The notes below the pieces were generated by a model. The model was not told the origin of the DNA. It made no database searches and was given only the letters and a program-made list of their open reading frames with translations. The position numbers and the translations under genes are program-made. From Marsupella aquatica (taxonomy: Eukaryota; Marchantiophyta), in contig OZ316894.1 of assembly GCA_973895155.1 (NCBI GenBank), positions 11,842,001-11,906,000 of the forward strand: a stretch of DNA of 64,000 bases. The letters are read 5' to 3'. Below are positions 34,973 through 47,504 of the stretch, in pieces (within the stretch, counting starts at the first letter, position 1; every line of letters starts with the position of its first letter).

Positions 34973-37311
34973 TTAAGGCTTCTTGTTCATGTAGTGGGTG
35001 ATGTGGTGTTCACCAAAGGCTTCAATATAAAGTCTACCCCAATTCTCAAATTTTCCTTTGAATGCCAACCTTTGTGAATCAGTCAAAGTCAGCCCAGTCA
35101 GGTAAGGTTGCAACTCCTCATAAGCTCTCCACATGCGCATTCGAGAAAGCTTTCCTTCTGGCCCGTTATGATGATCAGCTGTACATAAGTCCATCCAAAA
35201 AATTTCGTTTTGGGAATATGTACTCTTTTGGAATAATCTTGTGACATGAGCTCCATTCATGCTTGGTCTATTGGGGACACTACCAGTTGCTCCAGAAAGG
35301 TTTGGATCCTTGAATATTCTCACATTACCTCCATGAACCCCAGCTGAGGACAAAGATTCTTCCATTTTCTCTATAGCTTTTGCTTGAGAAGGTTTGTTTT
35401 GCATGTTCCAAACATACATGAAATGCAGATGCAAAAATGTTTCCACAATTCGAACATTAGCATGCAAGGTGCAAATATGTACACGCTCCAATGGTATTGG
35501 GAGTATTGGGTCAAAATGTGTGTCTCCTGATGTTCCATGACTTGGTTCTGCTGGAAAAGATGTGGAGAACAATCCACCCTTCCATGAAGGTTGTTGACGT
35601 TCCTTACCGGCTCTTCTTGCAGCCATATCACTCCCTAGTGCTTTTTTGCTTGACTTTTCTTGGAGACAATAGATGCAAGAGTGTTTAGCATTTGCACCAT
35701 GTTGCAACCCATACATGCATTTTATTGTTTTCATATCTGCTGTCAAATGCCACTCCACTTTGTATTCTCCCATTCCTGGAACCTGTAATAATTTCCCTGC
35801 TTCCTGTGCTTGAATCACACTTGGAAATGATGTTGTTCAAAATATGAATTTCAATTGCGCATGTGACTCCTTTGCCACCTCAAAGCATGCCACTGGCCAA
35901 ATGTCACGATCTGATTGCACTGATCGAGAAGTATCGAGGGTCATCTTTCTGGATTGTCATATCCAAAGCCCTGTTCATAAGAGTAATTGAGACCCTTTCT
36001 AACTTTTGGTCTTTGACAATCTGTGCCTCATCCAATTTGAGGACAAATACTAGGGGACTTTCACCAATCTCCTCTTCAGTGACATTGTAAAAGCGAACCA
36101 TGTTTTGTTGTACCACTTCAAGTTCAACAAATAGTGAATTCTTGTCACTCAACATAATTCTCTTGGGCTTTGTTCCATCAGTGGTTTTGGACTTCTTTGC
36201 CTTTGGGGCATCTGGAAGCTCCATATGCAAGCTTTTGTACTCACCAATGAAGTGAACAAGGTTTGCATTATATTCAACCCGCAACTTAGACACTTGAGAG
36301 GAATTAGGAATAGCAGCAAGTTTCAACCGTGGATGCACAAACTTGAAGCCATTTTTCAAAGTTTTACGGATAGCAGAAAAACCTTTCTGAGAAACACCAG
36401 TTTTATCACACACTGCCAACATACTAGTTGGCTGGATATGATCTCCAACTTCAGTCAAGATACTGTTTGTGGCCTCCACAATTGTTGTGGTCATGCTAGG
36501 TTGTTGCACCATGTACTCCTTCTCCTCTTTTGTCAACATCATTCTTTGCAAGTAACATAGCATTCTGTCTTTGTGCTTCAACATCTCCACAAACACAATG
36601 TTTCCCCCCACATATTGCATTATCCATTTGAACCTCCTTTGAAGTCTTTGCTTGTAGTAGAGTTCGGACTTGACGTCTTAATCTTTTTGCATGCCCACCT
36701 GTTTGACTCAGATCTGACAAGTCTTTTCTTTTGCGAACATGCCCTTCTCGCAACAATTTATCATATTTTGTTCTCAAAGAAACAAGCTCTTTCTCTTTGT
36801 TTTGCAATGATGTTGTACATGCCAAAACTGATTGCTGTAGGCTTGCTATTTGATCATGGTCAGATTGCAATGACTGTATTTTTTGTAGCAACTGAAGGTT
36901 CTCCACCCTCAGCTCAAGACTCACTTGCATAAAAAAAGCCCTGCCACTTTCTATGTTTTTGATGTTTGCCTCGTATTGCTTAGTAATAGTCATATTTGTT
37001 TTTGATAGGCTATGGGCATATCTATAGAATCCATTTTCTCCTTCACAAATATAAACTACAAGCTCCTTCCCCTCCTTCAAGGTTGTAAAGGGTGGTGGTG
37101 CATTTGTTCTTGGATCTTTAGGGTATATAGCCCCATTTATCCACAGGTCTATGTTAGTAGCCCCCTCAACCCTTTTTTGGGGGAAATCAAATTTCTGTGT
37201 TTGCAAGTCAACATTGACCCCTCTTTTGATGAGGGGCGCATATTTTGGATCCACTGCAAACCGTATCTCATACGACTTGCCCCATTTGTTTGTAATGTCT
37301 TGCAAGGCCAT
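34973..37311 (-). pseudogene. Decayed transposase-like gene
   Basis: Three collinear open segments on the minus strand (37311-36496, 36620-35904, 35818-34973) read as one protein broken by frame changes at the G6 run (36603-36608) and near 35920, plus an in-frame TGA near 35840. The N-terminal part has a long coiled coil (about residues 110-200, Leu/Gln/Lys-rich) and a basic patch (RKRKDLSD, KRLRRQVR). The C-terminal part has TADMKTIKCMYGLQHGAN followed by CIYC and LHANVRIVETFLHLHF. That Asp, Gly-Leu, Cys-x2-Cys arrangement resembles the catalytic half of proteins encoded by certain eukaryotic DNA transposons found in many lineages. I cannot name the superfamily. No terminal repeats were located. 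Confidence 0.5.
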
Positions 37312-38098
37312 GACTCTGCATTTTAAGAGATGGTCATAATGGGAAAAAAATCAATCTCATTTATTGATACAACTTAGAGTTCACGCTTTATGCTTAGAGC
37401 CTTTATTTAATTTACTAATTTGAAAGGAATTCTATCCAACGTTGCTAAAACCACATATCCCCGTGGCACAGCCTACTTACATATATGTACTAATGAGGGA
37501 CATATATTCCTAGTTACACACTTTACTTCCATTTACTAATCAGGGCACTCACTGATTGAATGGACTCCACTTGTGAAAATAACACTTGAATTCCTTGGCA
37601 CTCCTCTTGTATGTTCGCCATCACCGTCTGTCACCAACCCATATTGTCTCTCAATCCACGTACTTGGAGACGCATACATATCAGGTATAAACATCCAAGT
37701 CAAGAATGTGTATCTAAAGTATATAACTATTGTTTCCAGAAACAAATAGCAGAATTGATTCCTTCAGCGTTACCGCCCTCATTCTCAATGAGGTTTGTGT
37801 CCATCATGATTGCTCGCTGTTACCCGATTGTTCTTCTTCTTCTCACCTTTGGGTTTACCAAGATTGGCCTCAAAGCTGAATCTTAGCCATAAGGTTCAAA
37901 CCTGAATTCTTAGACATAATTTTAAGCTGAAATCTTAGCAATAAGAAGCACACAACGTACAAGATAGCTTTCCGTTAGCGTCTCTCACAGGGAGCTCTCG
38001 TTGGATGTCCTCGTCAAAAGGAGTTTTGCTATGAATTTTGTATGTACATATATAGAGTACAAGAGTTTTGGTTTGAATCCGCATACCAAGGAGTTCTT

Positions 38099-38223
38099 CT
38101 CATGGAAAAGCTCGAGAAATCCTAGTCCTTGCTTGTAGTAAGGAGGTTGAGAATTGCACAGAGGGAAGAGTCGATATAAAGAGTGACATTGTGCACAAAG
38201 AGTTTGCTTGGCCTGTGACAGAT
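38099..38223 (+). pseudogene. Interrupted ORF, piece 1 (left of E1)
   Basis: An open frame (RSSSHGKAREILVL, then VDIKSDIVHKEFAWPVTD) runs up to the E1 target site GTGACAGAT (38215-38223). It continues in frame after E1 at 48698 (YAASGLYKGARTGKS). A possible acceptor TTGCTTGTAG lies near 38140. Product unrecognised. Confidence 0.4.
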
Positions 38224-38250
38224 GAGGTATTCTATTGTGCGAGCAAACAG
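38224..38250 (+). repeat. E1 left terminal inverted repeat
   Basis: 27 bp, starts GAGGTATTC and ends GTGCGAGCAAACAG. It adjoins TSD GTGACAGAT. The ParB/MTase-side end of E2 also starts GAGGT-TT. Confidence 0.8.
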
Positions 38251-38258
38251 GAGTTTTG

Positions 38259-38284
38259 CTAGCGAGGACAGCAGGCTAGCGAGG
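38259..38284 (+). repeat. E1 subterminal half-sites (two GCTAGCGAGG)
   Basis: Two direct copies at 38259-38268 and 38275-38284, 16 bp apart, just inside the left TIR. Each is half of the E1 palindrome. A third copy lies at 48586-48595 near the right end. Confidence 0.75.
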
Positions 38285-39543
38285 CAAGTTTGCGCGTAAT
38301 TTGAGGGTAGTTAAGGCGCATTCCCAAGTAAGATTGTCAATATATACTGTGAAACAGTTAAGGAAAACGAAAATGCAGATACTTAAATATTCACAAACTC
38401 AAAAATCGAGATCTTCACTACACTGAATTGAATGAAAAGGCATCATCACTGTCAACAAAACCAGGTCAAAAAACCTTTCACAATCCATCTTTAATAAAAC
38501 TTTGGTATGACAAATATCTTCTGGAATGAGATTGCATCTGAAATTGACCATGAGTCCTTGAGAATCCTCTGATTCCAAATCATCTGAGGAATTACTAGGA
38601 TCGCTACTGGACTCCCTATCAGTCTCCTCAGCCGAACCGTCAACATACTGTGCTACAGTCCCAGCCTCATCATCTATGAACTGAGGGCAGTAAAGGGCTT
38701 TCCGAACACCCCTCACTGACCGCAGACCTTTCCCCTCCCAAGTCAAAACGACGGGCGCTTCATCAACCTCCTTTGCAGTCTTTTCAGCATAGCATGGAAG
38801 CGCAAATCCCTTGTCAGGGGTCACAAGAAAATGATCCTCGATTTCTTTCCGAAGACGGAATCTCTCCTCCGAAAACCAATCCGAACGCCTATCACTGAAG
38901 AAATCACCAGAATCGGATCAATACTAAACATCCGAAAATTCTACAAACAAAAGAAAAACACCAAATAGGGAGTTCTACATCAAAGGCCAAGTGCTTTACT
39001 CCAGGTCGAATTCATCCTTCTCGTCTGAAGGTCCTCCTTGATCATCTCCTGGGATGGTGAACTCATCATCAGACCCTTCATCTTTGGGATCATCGTTCTT
39101 CGGGTCTGCGGCCCCTTTCAACTTCTGGGCATGTCTATCCAACACATTTGCCAAAGTTCTTTGTGCACACAGATGAAGAATGTCTTGATCTTCAACACCC
39201 ACAACAAATCTCCCAGCGTATTCCCCAGCGGCAAAAGCACTTCCATCTCCAACAGTCCAGTCAATGACAATGTCCTTTGGCAAAGTAAGGATCTCCATTA
39301 CGGCTTGCATGAACCCAACTGACAATCTATTGGAACCTGCGAAAGCCGCCCTGGGACTGGGATCAGTTTTTGGGTAGCAAACACTCAACATCGATTTATG
39401 GCGGGCATCCTCCGAGGAAGTCATTGGAACATATCCTGTATGTTTCGGGACTTTTGCCGAGAATTCCACCTTGCAGAAGACATCCATAATGAGAGTAACC
39501 ACCTGAATTGAAAACGATAATACGTAAGAAATGGGAACTTTTG

Positions 39544-39561
39544 GTTAGCGAGCTCGCTAGC
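39544..39561. promoter_or_regulatory. E1 palindrome in ParB/MTase intron 3
   Basis: GTTAGCGA-GC-TCGCTAGC, one mismatch from the E1 consensus. The homologous intron of E2 carries the E2-type palindrome at 57269-57283. Confidence 0.8.
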
Positions 39562-41741
39562 AAAAATTGCACAAAAAATATGGAGGATATCTTACCTCGA
39601 TGTCCATATCTGCCTGATACAAAGGAGATGAAAGCAAAACCGAATACTGCCGGACATGTTTAAATTTGTTCTTCTGTTCGACTGCAGAAAAAATTTGCCT
39701 CATATGGTTATAGTCAGAGCTGTGAAGAACTGCGACATAACCATCGTCGGCAAGCATCGGACGCATGACTCCAAAGAAATAATATGGTAATTTCTCACTC
39801 CAAACATTCCACTTCGGGACCTCCCGGTCTGTGACGCTTGTTCGATGACCCGTGGGAAGGAATATGAAACCCAAGTGAGCACCAATTCCAGCGTAATTTT
39901 TTCCGTTGATCATCACGGCGTTTGGGTGTTCGCTCGATTTGCTCATTCCAGACAACCACTGATCCGCATCGCCCATCCAGGGAGGTCTTACTTTCCTCTG
40001 GCTAATTGAGTTTGCAGTTTCCGTGAGATTGCTCTTTGCCAAGAAATGCCTCTCACCATCCTTCTTAAGACCACACATTCGTGCTACTCCTTGCGCGACG
40101 CATGCTTCCTCCTCATCCGAGTCGGAGAGAATTTGGACATTGCGCTTCCTCTTTAAACGCTTGATTGAACCCAGGTCCACAGCAGATTTTGTTGTGACCT
40201 CAACATCAGGAGACTTGGGTTCTTCTCCATCATCCGCCCCACTCTTCAAACTGCCAGAGGCTGCAGCCTTTCTCTTCTCTGAAAAACATGTTAATGTCAG
40301 ACAGGTGACTGAGACAAAATTACTCCGAATGAGGTATGAAAAAAAGAGGAGAAAAAGACTTACTTTGCTTCCCAGACAAGACTGATCCATCTTTGGACGT
40401 GTCCTTCACCGGCACTTTCCGAGGTCTCCTCGATCTACTCCGGTCCACAATGGTAGCTACACCAAGAACAGCTTTCTCCATTGCATCACATCCGCCAGCC
40501 TCGGCTTCTGCAGGAGCTAATTTGGACTCTGTAATGTACGACTCTGGTATCAAGCCTCGATTTATCATATGAAATGCTGCCTTCTCTGCTGTGTCAAATG
40601 TCATTGCCCATTTGTCTGATTCTAAATACCATGGACAGTGAAGGACTTCCCACTCACTCATCTTCCTTGGAGCCTCCACTCCCTCACATGGGTACATCGA
40701 GTACTCTCCATATTTAACAAAGGTTGGATCCTCTTTCACTCCTGCTATCCAAGGCGAGAAGCAAGCAGGATAGGACCACCAATATGTTTTGTCAGCAACT
40801 TCTCTATCCACAAAAAAATGATACGTATATCTCTTCGCCCTCCTCCAAAAAAGTGAGATGTCAATCTTCTCACCCAACTTTGGTGGCCAAATCTGTTTGA
40901 AAAAACGAGATTTCACTCTCGTTTGGAAATCTTCAAAGTCCTCCTCTATGTCAAGGATCAGCGATGGCTTTGTCTTCTCAGACGAAGTAAGGATCCTTGC
41001 ATCTGGAACAGTTGGGATCAACTCTGAAATAATCTCAGACATGAGCGAAGAACAAATTGACTCAACCTGCTCCCAAACAGCCCATCAGTGAAGCCAAAGT
41101 TTTGTTTCGCTGTCCGAGAATTGACCAGGGTGGAAGTACTTCTTGCGAAGCTCAGGTCTGCATTGTGCCTCGAGGAGTACACATCTGAGCTGGGGAGTCA
41201 ACGATGAGACACCCGTAAATAGCCTCGCACGATCGAGACCACATGACACATTACCCCTTCCTTTATCGTCTGTTCGTTGGGCCTCCTTCCTCTCATGTTC
41301 GCAGTAGTTGTGCATCTCAACACACTTCTGGAAAAAGTCACCAAACTCAGGATTTAGGAGAGGTCCAATCTTTGGCACCTTCACATTCCAATCTGCCAGT
41401 TGCTCCTTCATCATGTCTTTGACTGCCATGTCTTGCGCAGCTTTTGAAAGAGGTTCTCCTTGCGCTTCTTTCAACTGAAACTTCTTCTTCAAATCTTCCG
41501 TCTGCGCTGCAATATTAGCAGTAGACAGAATGTACGTGCAGGCATCGAGTGTCATGTTCTTCGAATACCAAGCCGGTTTCCTGATATTTGCCATCTTCTG
41601 CTGGAAAAGTTTGTAGTTGTCTGCATCGATGATATCTTTGTATACAGAAAGGTCATTACTGAGAACCTTGTGGACTCTCTCTGCTTCAAGGACCCAAGAA
41701 TTCTCAACGTGACATTGAGTCAACCTGAGCAAAAGAAACAG

Positions 41742-41759
41742 GTCAGCGAGATCGCTAAC
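41742..41759. promoter_or_regulatory. E1 palindrome in ParB/MTase intron 1
   Basis: GTCAGCGA-GA-TCGCTAAC, a drifted copy of the E1 consensus. The homologous intron of E2 has its own palindrome at 55099-55113. Confidence 0.7.
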
Positions 41760-42520
41760 AAGAGGAAATGAAAGAATTTTATATACAATTCACAGCTTGA
41801 AGGAAAAGAAACAAACCTATTCAGTGCATGCATTGCCGACTCAATCTGCACGAATGAGTTCTTGTCACCCTTGAAAATTCGACAAACAACTCGAGGATGA
41901 TATTTGACATCATGGGGATTCTCGTCCGCAAGCTGCATCCATGAGTACAGACGATGATTTCCATCGAAAACACAGAACATTTTGTCTTTCAAAATTTTGA
42001 AAGCTTCGTGAGAATCACATTCCCTCTCGAATTCTTCATTCTGAAGAATCCACATGTCATCCCACGACTCCCGAATCACATCCTCGCACATCTGGACAAG
42101 GCCATCTTCGCCGGTCATTTGGACATAAAATCGAGGCGCATCTTCGATGTATCCCTGCGTCCGGAATTCATTCTTGAGTGTCTCGATCGCAGTCGAGTTA
42201 GTTTGTAAGGACCGAACGATCTGCATGTTTCGCATTCTACAAAGGGGAATCCTCGGAGGAGCGAGCGGGAATCCAAATTTGTCATTTCCAAAAGGGAAAA
42301 GATGGCGATTGATGACAACAGAATAGGGTTCTGAAGCTCCAAGTTGAAACGTAGGATTCACAACATCTACTTGGTTCACCATCTTGGGCCTCCTCGGTGT
42401 TTTCAATCCCGCCTGGAGCGCCTTCTTGTTCACTGTAGACCTGGTCTCCCTTCGGCTTGACTCGACTGACTTGAACGATCCTATTGATGACAAGCTCTCG
42501 GGTGAAGACAATGGCTCCAT

Positions 42521-43195
42521 CAGGGGGTCCGTGAAGTGATAAGGGTATCAACAGGTCAAGGTCGAGGGCAACACGCTTTGCGAACATAAAAACACCCGAG
42601 AATCGATCTTCCAATCAAAGACATAATCGTACCCTCGTCTGTTGCTTTCACCTGAATGCTGCGCCCGGTCGTGAAAAGAGATACAAATATTCTGTACGAC
42701 TCTTCTCGCAATCATTTTTCAGACAACGTCAGGTATACATGTACTTCCGGAAATACGAACCACCGAACTCACGACTGAAAGAAAAGTATCTAATGACAAT
42801 GAGATAGGTGTCCAGTACTATACCGTACCGTTGACATGTAGGTACCCGTTGACCAATTCCAACGGATATAAACGGTCACAATGGTCTCTTATGAGGAAAT
42901 GTTTTTGCTAGCGACATCGCTAGCCAAAAAATGACCACTAAATACATTAACTCCTGAAGGGTGTTTTGTAAGGATTTGAACAATTTTACTTGGTTCATTG
43001 AGCTAGCGAGATCGCTAGCTTTATCATTCCGCAAATAGAGTCATATAAGACAAAATAACGGTCAGATAACGGGAATAAGAGGCATTTATTAAATAAATAC
43101 GTTGAGTCCAACACCTACACAAGCACCTTTCCTCATATGTATTTGGAGAAAGAAGAGAGCGAAGTATCTCACATTGTGGATTGCTGTAGACTGTA
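42521..43195. promoter_or_regulatory. E1 divergent promoter region with two palindromes
   Basis: The 675 bp between the starts of the two divergent genes. Perfect palindromes lie at 42907-42924 (GCTAGCGA-CA-TCGCTAGC) and 43002-43019 (core GA, with the arms extended by one more pair). Direct repeats near 42800-42850 (CCGTTGACATGTAGGTA, CCGTTGACC) are the only other feature. A bidirectional promoter controlled through the palindromes is inferred. Confidence 0.65.
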
Positions 43196-46100
43196 ATGTC
43201 CAAAACTTCCAGCATGTCTTCATTGGGATCGAAGGTTGTGATCGAGAGAAAGACGACGGGTGATGTTGTTGTTCTGGATGTTCCGGAGAATACTATTATC
43301 TCTGTCAAGGAGTCTTTTCTCTCATCGAGGTTTGGGCTTTTGAAAGATGATTTCATCTGGAAGTTGTTCGTTCTTTACTCTCGGGATGGATCCAGAAGTC
43401 ACGAGGTGTCGGATAATGGTTCAGGAATATTGCCAGAAAGAGCTTGGGACCTAAAGGGTGGTTCAGATGTAGAGCTAGTCTCATGTAAGGATGACATTGC
43501 ACATATCAATGTTTCCGATCCAGAATCCCCGACTCGACCGTCACCTGCAGTACCAGAAATTATTGACATCTCCCCTGAGAGTGTGGGTAGGGATGTCTCT
43601 TCTGTGTCGACAAAGTCTTCTGAGAAATCCGTTTTTGAAGCAGTGAGTCAAAACGAGTTTCAATCTCAGCCAGTTCTTTATCGAGTTAGTGCATATGATG
43701 CCTTTCTCAATATTACTGGGTCAAGCGAGTTGGCAAATTTCCGCAGGGGAAACGATTGGAAGGAGATTCAAGTGCAGACTTTGCCCACTTCATACAACGG
43801 AAACTGCGTTTTTGAGCTTCCTCCGGTGGAAGGTCAATTTCGTCGAGGATATGGTCTTCAGGACATGGATAGGGATAATGACGGCTATCCATGGACGAGA
43901 CTTCTCACAACTTCAGCTAATCTCAAACCTCGCAATCACTGGTCTGTGTCAAAAGTCAGATGTGTCGGTGTACTTGAATGCCAAAATCTGGTCTGTAGAA
44001 AGTTGAAGCACACCGGTTCAAAAAATGACTCTTCCTTCCGAGGAAAGGGACAATTTACTGAGCCGTTTCATCTTGGTGAGCTTGTGGAGGAAGGAGGGTT
44101 GGTGTGCGGATTCTGTGAGGAGAGGCCTCTCTGCATCCGTGAATGTCCGGCTAAGCTTTTGTACGTCTATCCTAAGCCGTCTCTTGAGTCAAATGTTGCG
44201 AAACATATGTCTCGATTGGCTGTTCACATGGGTTTCCATGACCACGTTGTTTGGAAGGGGAAATCTCGATTGGCAAAAAAGCAGGCGGAGGAGATAGTTT
44301 CTGGTGTTCATAAAGCGAATCCCGTGTGTACGCCAGGGCGTGTTCTTAACAAGTCTATAGGAAACCTGGTTTCTCTTTTGCATCCAGAGTCTTCTTCAGA
44401 ACTATCAAAAGAAGAAGAGAGAGAGATTTGGGAATCAATGAAGGTTGTGTCCACTGTTGAGAAATTCCAGGCCATATTCCGGAGCGTGAAAATGGATAAC
44501 CCAAAAAAGGGTGAGTTGGATTCTCTTTGTGAGATGCAAGCATGGAATAATTTTCCTTACGTTCAGAGGTACCTTTTCCCTGGGCAGGGGAGCAAGACCG
44601 ATAGGGCTCATATCTTCAAAATGAGTACAAATGGCCCAGGTTATGGTGTCGATATTCTCAGGCAGATGAAGGCCATTTTTGTGGAAGTGAAACCCCCGAG
44701 AGGGTGGCTGACTTTCAGCGCCCATGTGTACGACCATAATTACAGGTCCCTTTGTACCATCTTCACTTGTGAGCTCCGTGCGGAGGACTCCTTATCTCTT
44801 GAAACCGCATGGAGATATATGATTGAAGTTGCCTCTGATCATGATGTGCATGACCCACTCATTGGAGGATTTATTGCCGATAATGCCGAGGCTGGATGGA
44901 TCGCCATTCGAAATGTTTTTTTTGGAGGTGTCCGTCACCCACAGAAGGAGCATAGTGACGCCTTTCACTTTGCTCAATCTCTTCGTCGTCACACATTGGA
45001 GGGTATTCGGGAAGATCGCCATCGAGAGCACTATAAACTGTGGGAAAGGCTGAGAACAGCACCAACATATGTTCAGGCCTACCGTGTTGCTGACGAAATC
45101 CATCGTTGGTGGAAGGAAGGAAATTGCTATGCTGGGAAATTGAAGTCTCTCCAAGGATGGTTATCTTGGTGGGTCGTGAGGTGGAGGCAGTGGGGGAACT
45201 TCATCCGCGTTGTAAGTGTCCAATTTCATTTATCTTTGACGTCATTGTTTTTGCTAGCGACCTCGCTAGCATATCAGGTCTGACTGGGGACTACTTTTTC
45301 GCAGACGCAAACCGCAATGGAGTCAGCCTTGATGCCAAATTGTACTGGAGCGGAATCAGTCCATGCATCCATGAGATCCTGCCAAATGAAGAAACTAGTG
45401 GGATTGATTGAAGCATGTGAGGTGGACCAGAATCATGCTGCGGGGCAAATTGCTGCTTTTACTGCCTACAGTGAAGGTGTTCACAGAGGCCAGGGGCCGA
45501 CCATTTTTGAATTAGCATATAGGAACGCCGATGCTATGGGATCCATGGATGCTTACGAAAAGGCAGCAAATCTTTTGCTTGAGTCTTCAGCTAAGTATGA
45601 ATTCTATAGAACAGTTCCATTACATGGCGATCTCCGAACAACATCCACGAAGAGGAAAGGGAAAGCTTCAGCTGTAATCCACGAGAATGACTCCCACAGA
45701 CATGACACGGTGTCACGCACAACAGCTTCTCCTTCAGGACTAAAAAGGCGTAATCTCTATCCTGAATTTCGCTTTGTCAATGTTTCGCAGACTTCTGCGG
45801 ACCCAGAAGTAGCAAATAATACAACTTCGGCAACACCTGTCGGAGGTTGTTCTGCTGGAGTTATCCATATTTCAGATGATGATGGTGATGATGCAAGTCG
45901 TAATGTCAATGATACCATGAAGATGGGGACTCAACCTCAGTGTGATGTCGGGGATGACCATCGGGATGCCCCCCAAAGGATCCCTTCCATCCGAGAGGTT
46001 GATGTTTCTTATGGGACCTGGCATCTCAGGCGGAGCGGTAGAGGTGCTGGACCTGTTTGCAACGGGTCGGTTGACCGAAGCGTTTTTGGAAGAGATGAAT

Positions 46101-46881
46101 GTAGAAATCTCATCAAGGAGACTGGATGTAAGTCCGCACAAGGGGGAATTGTTGGAGTCGCCATTCACGGGTTGCGATTATCGTCTCCACATCGCCAGTT
46201 GTTGTACTTTTGTCCTAATAATAAGTGTCACAAGAGCCGAGGACGCAGAACTCTAGCTCAACTACCCCCCCCCCACCCAAGTCGCTCAAGGTTCAGCGTG
46301 GGACTTGCCTCTCCCATCCCGAGATAGAGTTTCTGCTGGGATTAGGATTCCAGATCAGTGGACTCTCCTATGTGGATGCAAATCAAGTTGGAGAGTTCCC
46401 GTCCCCCAATCGGGTCAACCTACGAATTGATGTTAACTCATTCCCCGAACGAATTGATCTAACTAATGTGGACCGTCGGTTGAAAACCCGAAATGGTAAG
46501 GGTGCAAGACAGCGTTTCAGCAATACTCCAGAGTTGCTCAAGCGCATCGTTTCCGCTACACAAGAATACATGAGAGTTGTCGGAAATGAGAAGGTAACTA
46601 CCGGAAATGGATGGGGTTGGAGATACTTGATCGCCACTCACGAGACTGATTCACAAGTTCCGCACACATATTGGGTGCAAATCTGTTGTTTCCCTTCGTG
46701 TTCTTGTGAAGACTTTTATAAGAGGCATACACGAGGGAAACCATACATGTCTTGTAAACATCTGCTGTGGGTGTATTTAAACAAGTTTTCACTCAACCTA
46801 GAGAAGGATGACCTTGTCAAACAGCCAATTCTGACTGTTGGGGAAGTGAGGAGTTTAATTCCGTTACAGATAGGGGACTAG
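43196..46881 (+). CDS. E1 MULE transposase (DDE plus SWIM), one frameshift in a C10 run
   Basis: Cut-and-paste transposase of the Mutator superfamily. Exons 43196-45211 and 45305-46881, joined in phase 0. The N-terminal part (residues about 255-350) has a FLYWCH/WRKY-like zinc region: C-x5-C-x4-C, then C-x2-C-x4-C-x3-C, then H-x6-H-x3-H-x-H. The DDE core has Asp513 (VYDHNYRSLC), Asp562 (FIADNAEAGW) and Glu689 (GAESVHASM) in the next exon, so the intron splits the catalytic triad. A C-terminal SWIM finger follows (CSC-EDFY, C-x-C-x15-C-x-H near 46700-46760). The frame shifts at the poly-C run 46265-46274; one extra base would restore collinearity with E2, so this is either a slippage indel or a sequencing error in a homopolymer. 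E2 has the same architecture and spacing. Confidence 0.85.
45253..45270. promoter_or_regulatory. E1 palindrome in transposase intron
   Basis: Perfect GCTAGCGA-CC-TCGCTAGC inside the 93-bp intron 45212-45304. The E2 transposase intron holds two E2-type palindromes at the homologous place. Confidence 0.85.
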
Positions 46882-46978
46882 TCGTTTATTGGAGATGCTA
46901 ATTATAGGGTGGTGGGATGGATTACTCGAGTTTGTGGTTTCACAAATATCAATTTGTTTTCACCGAGTGAATCATAAT

Positions 46979-47320
46979 GTTAGCGAGGTCCATAATGGTA
47001 ACTTTTATGGTGTTTGAGTTTTCTGTTTACGTTTAGCGATCTCTCTAGTCTTAGGAAGTCTGCTACATCCTGACAGAAACATCCTACTTTCAGACGTGTC
47101 AACCTATCGACAAGTTTCTATAGAGTTCACGGTTTGATCATTAAAATGACGCCAGTTTTTGGCTAGCGAGATCGCTAGTCTGATCAACGGAATTTAGGAC
47201 AGGATGTGACAGGATGTTTAGGGTTTAGGGAGGGAAGTTTCCCCTGAAGTTGTTGTGGTAATACTCGATCGAATTGATTTTCAAAGATGAACACAGTTCT
47301 ATACTAGCGATATCGCTAGT
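46979..47320. promoter_or_regulatory. E1 palindrome cluster downstream of transposase
   Basis: Near-perfect sites at 47162-47179 (GCTAGCGA-GA-TCGCTAGT) and 47303-47320 (ACTAGCGA-TA-TCGCTAGT). Drifted copies lie at about 46979-46996 and 47032-47049. This is noncoding DNA between the transposase stop and the small ORF. Confidence 0.75.
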
Positions 47321-47504
47321 CTGGGAAAGGTCCAACAGTGACTTCAAAATAAAAGTACTATGTGCGAAATGGCATTCCAGAGAAACACATAGAAATGAAA
47401 GGACCACCCAAACTTTACTTCTCATACATATTGAAAGTACATGAGGACATGCGGTTCGCTTGTAACTACAAAAATTTCAGTAAATCCACAACCTGACTCT
47501 ACTC

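Larger units (their letters stand above)
38399..42520 (-). pseudogene. E1 ParB/Srx-box plus methyltransferase-like protein, 1248 codons, one in-frame TGA
   Basis: Five exons with phase-matched GT-AG junctions: 42520-41817, 41724-40364, 40278-39596, 39502-39000, 38894-38399; the total is exactly 1249 codons. Exon 1 holds a ParB/sulfiredoxin-type box, VFDGNHRLYSW with Asp186-Gly-Asn-His-Arg190, preceded by a conserved helical region. Exon 2 is helical (LDRARLFTGVSSL, PELRKKYFHPG) with a basic tail (DRSRSRRPRK). Exon 3 starts with an NLS-like KKRK/KRLKRKR segment. Exons 3-4 resemble a beta-class N6/N4 DNA methyltransferase: a GFIFLPTG strand, MRPMLADDGYVAVLHS, then SAM-loop-like DIVIDWTVGDGSAFAAG. 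The usual DPPY catalytic motif is not evident, so methylation activity is doubtful. Exon 5 is acidic-tailed. A TGA at codon 448 (41087-41085) interrupts it, aligned with Thr in E2. A regulator, DNA-binding or modification role is inferred. Confidence 0.75.

Noticed and set aside
34973-37311. Assigning the pseudogene to a named DNA transposon superfamily
   Set aside because: The motifs are suggestive only; a profile search would be needed.
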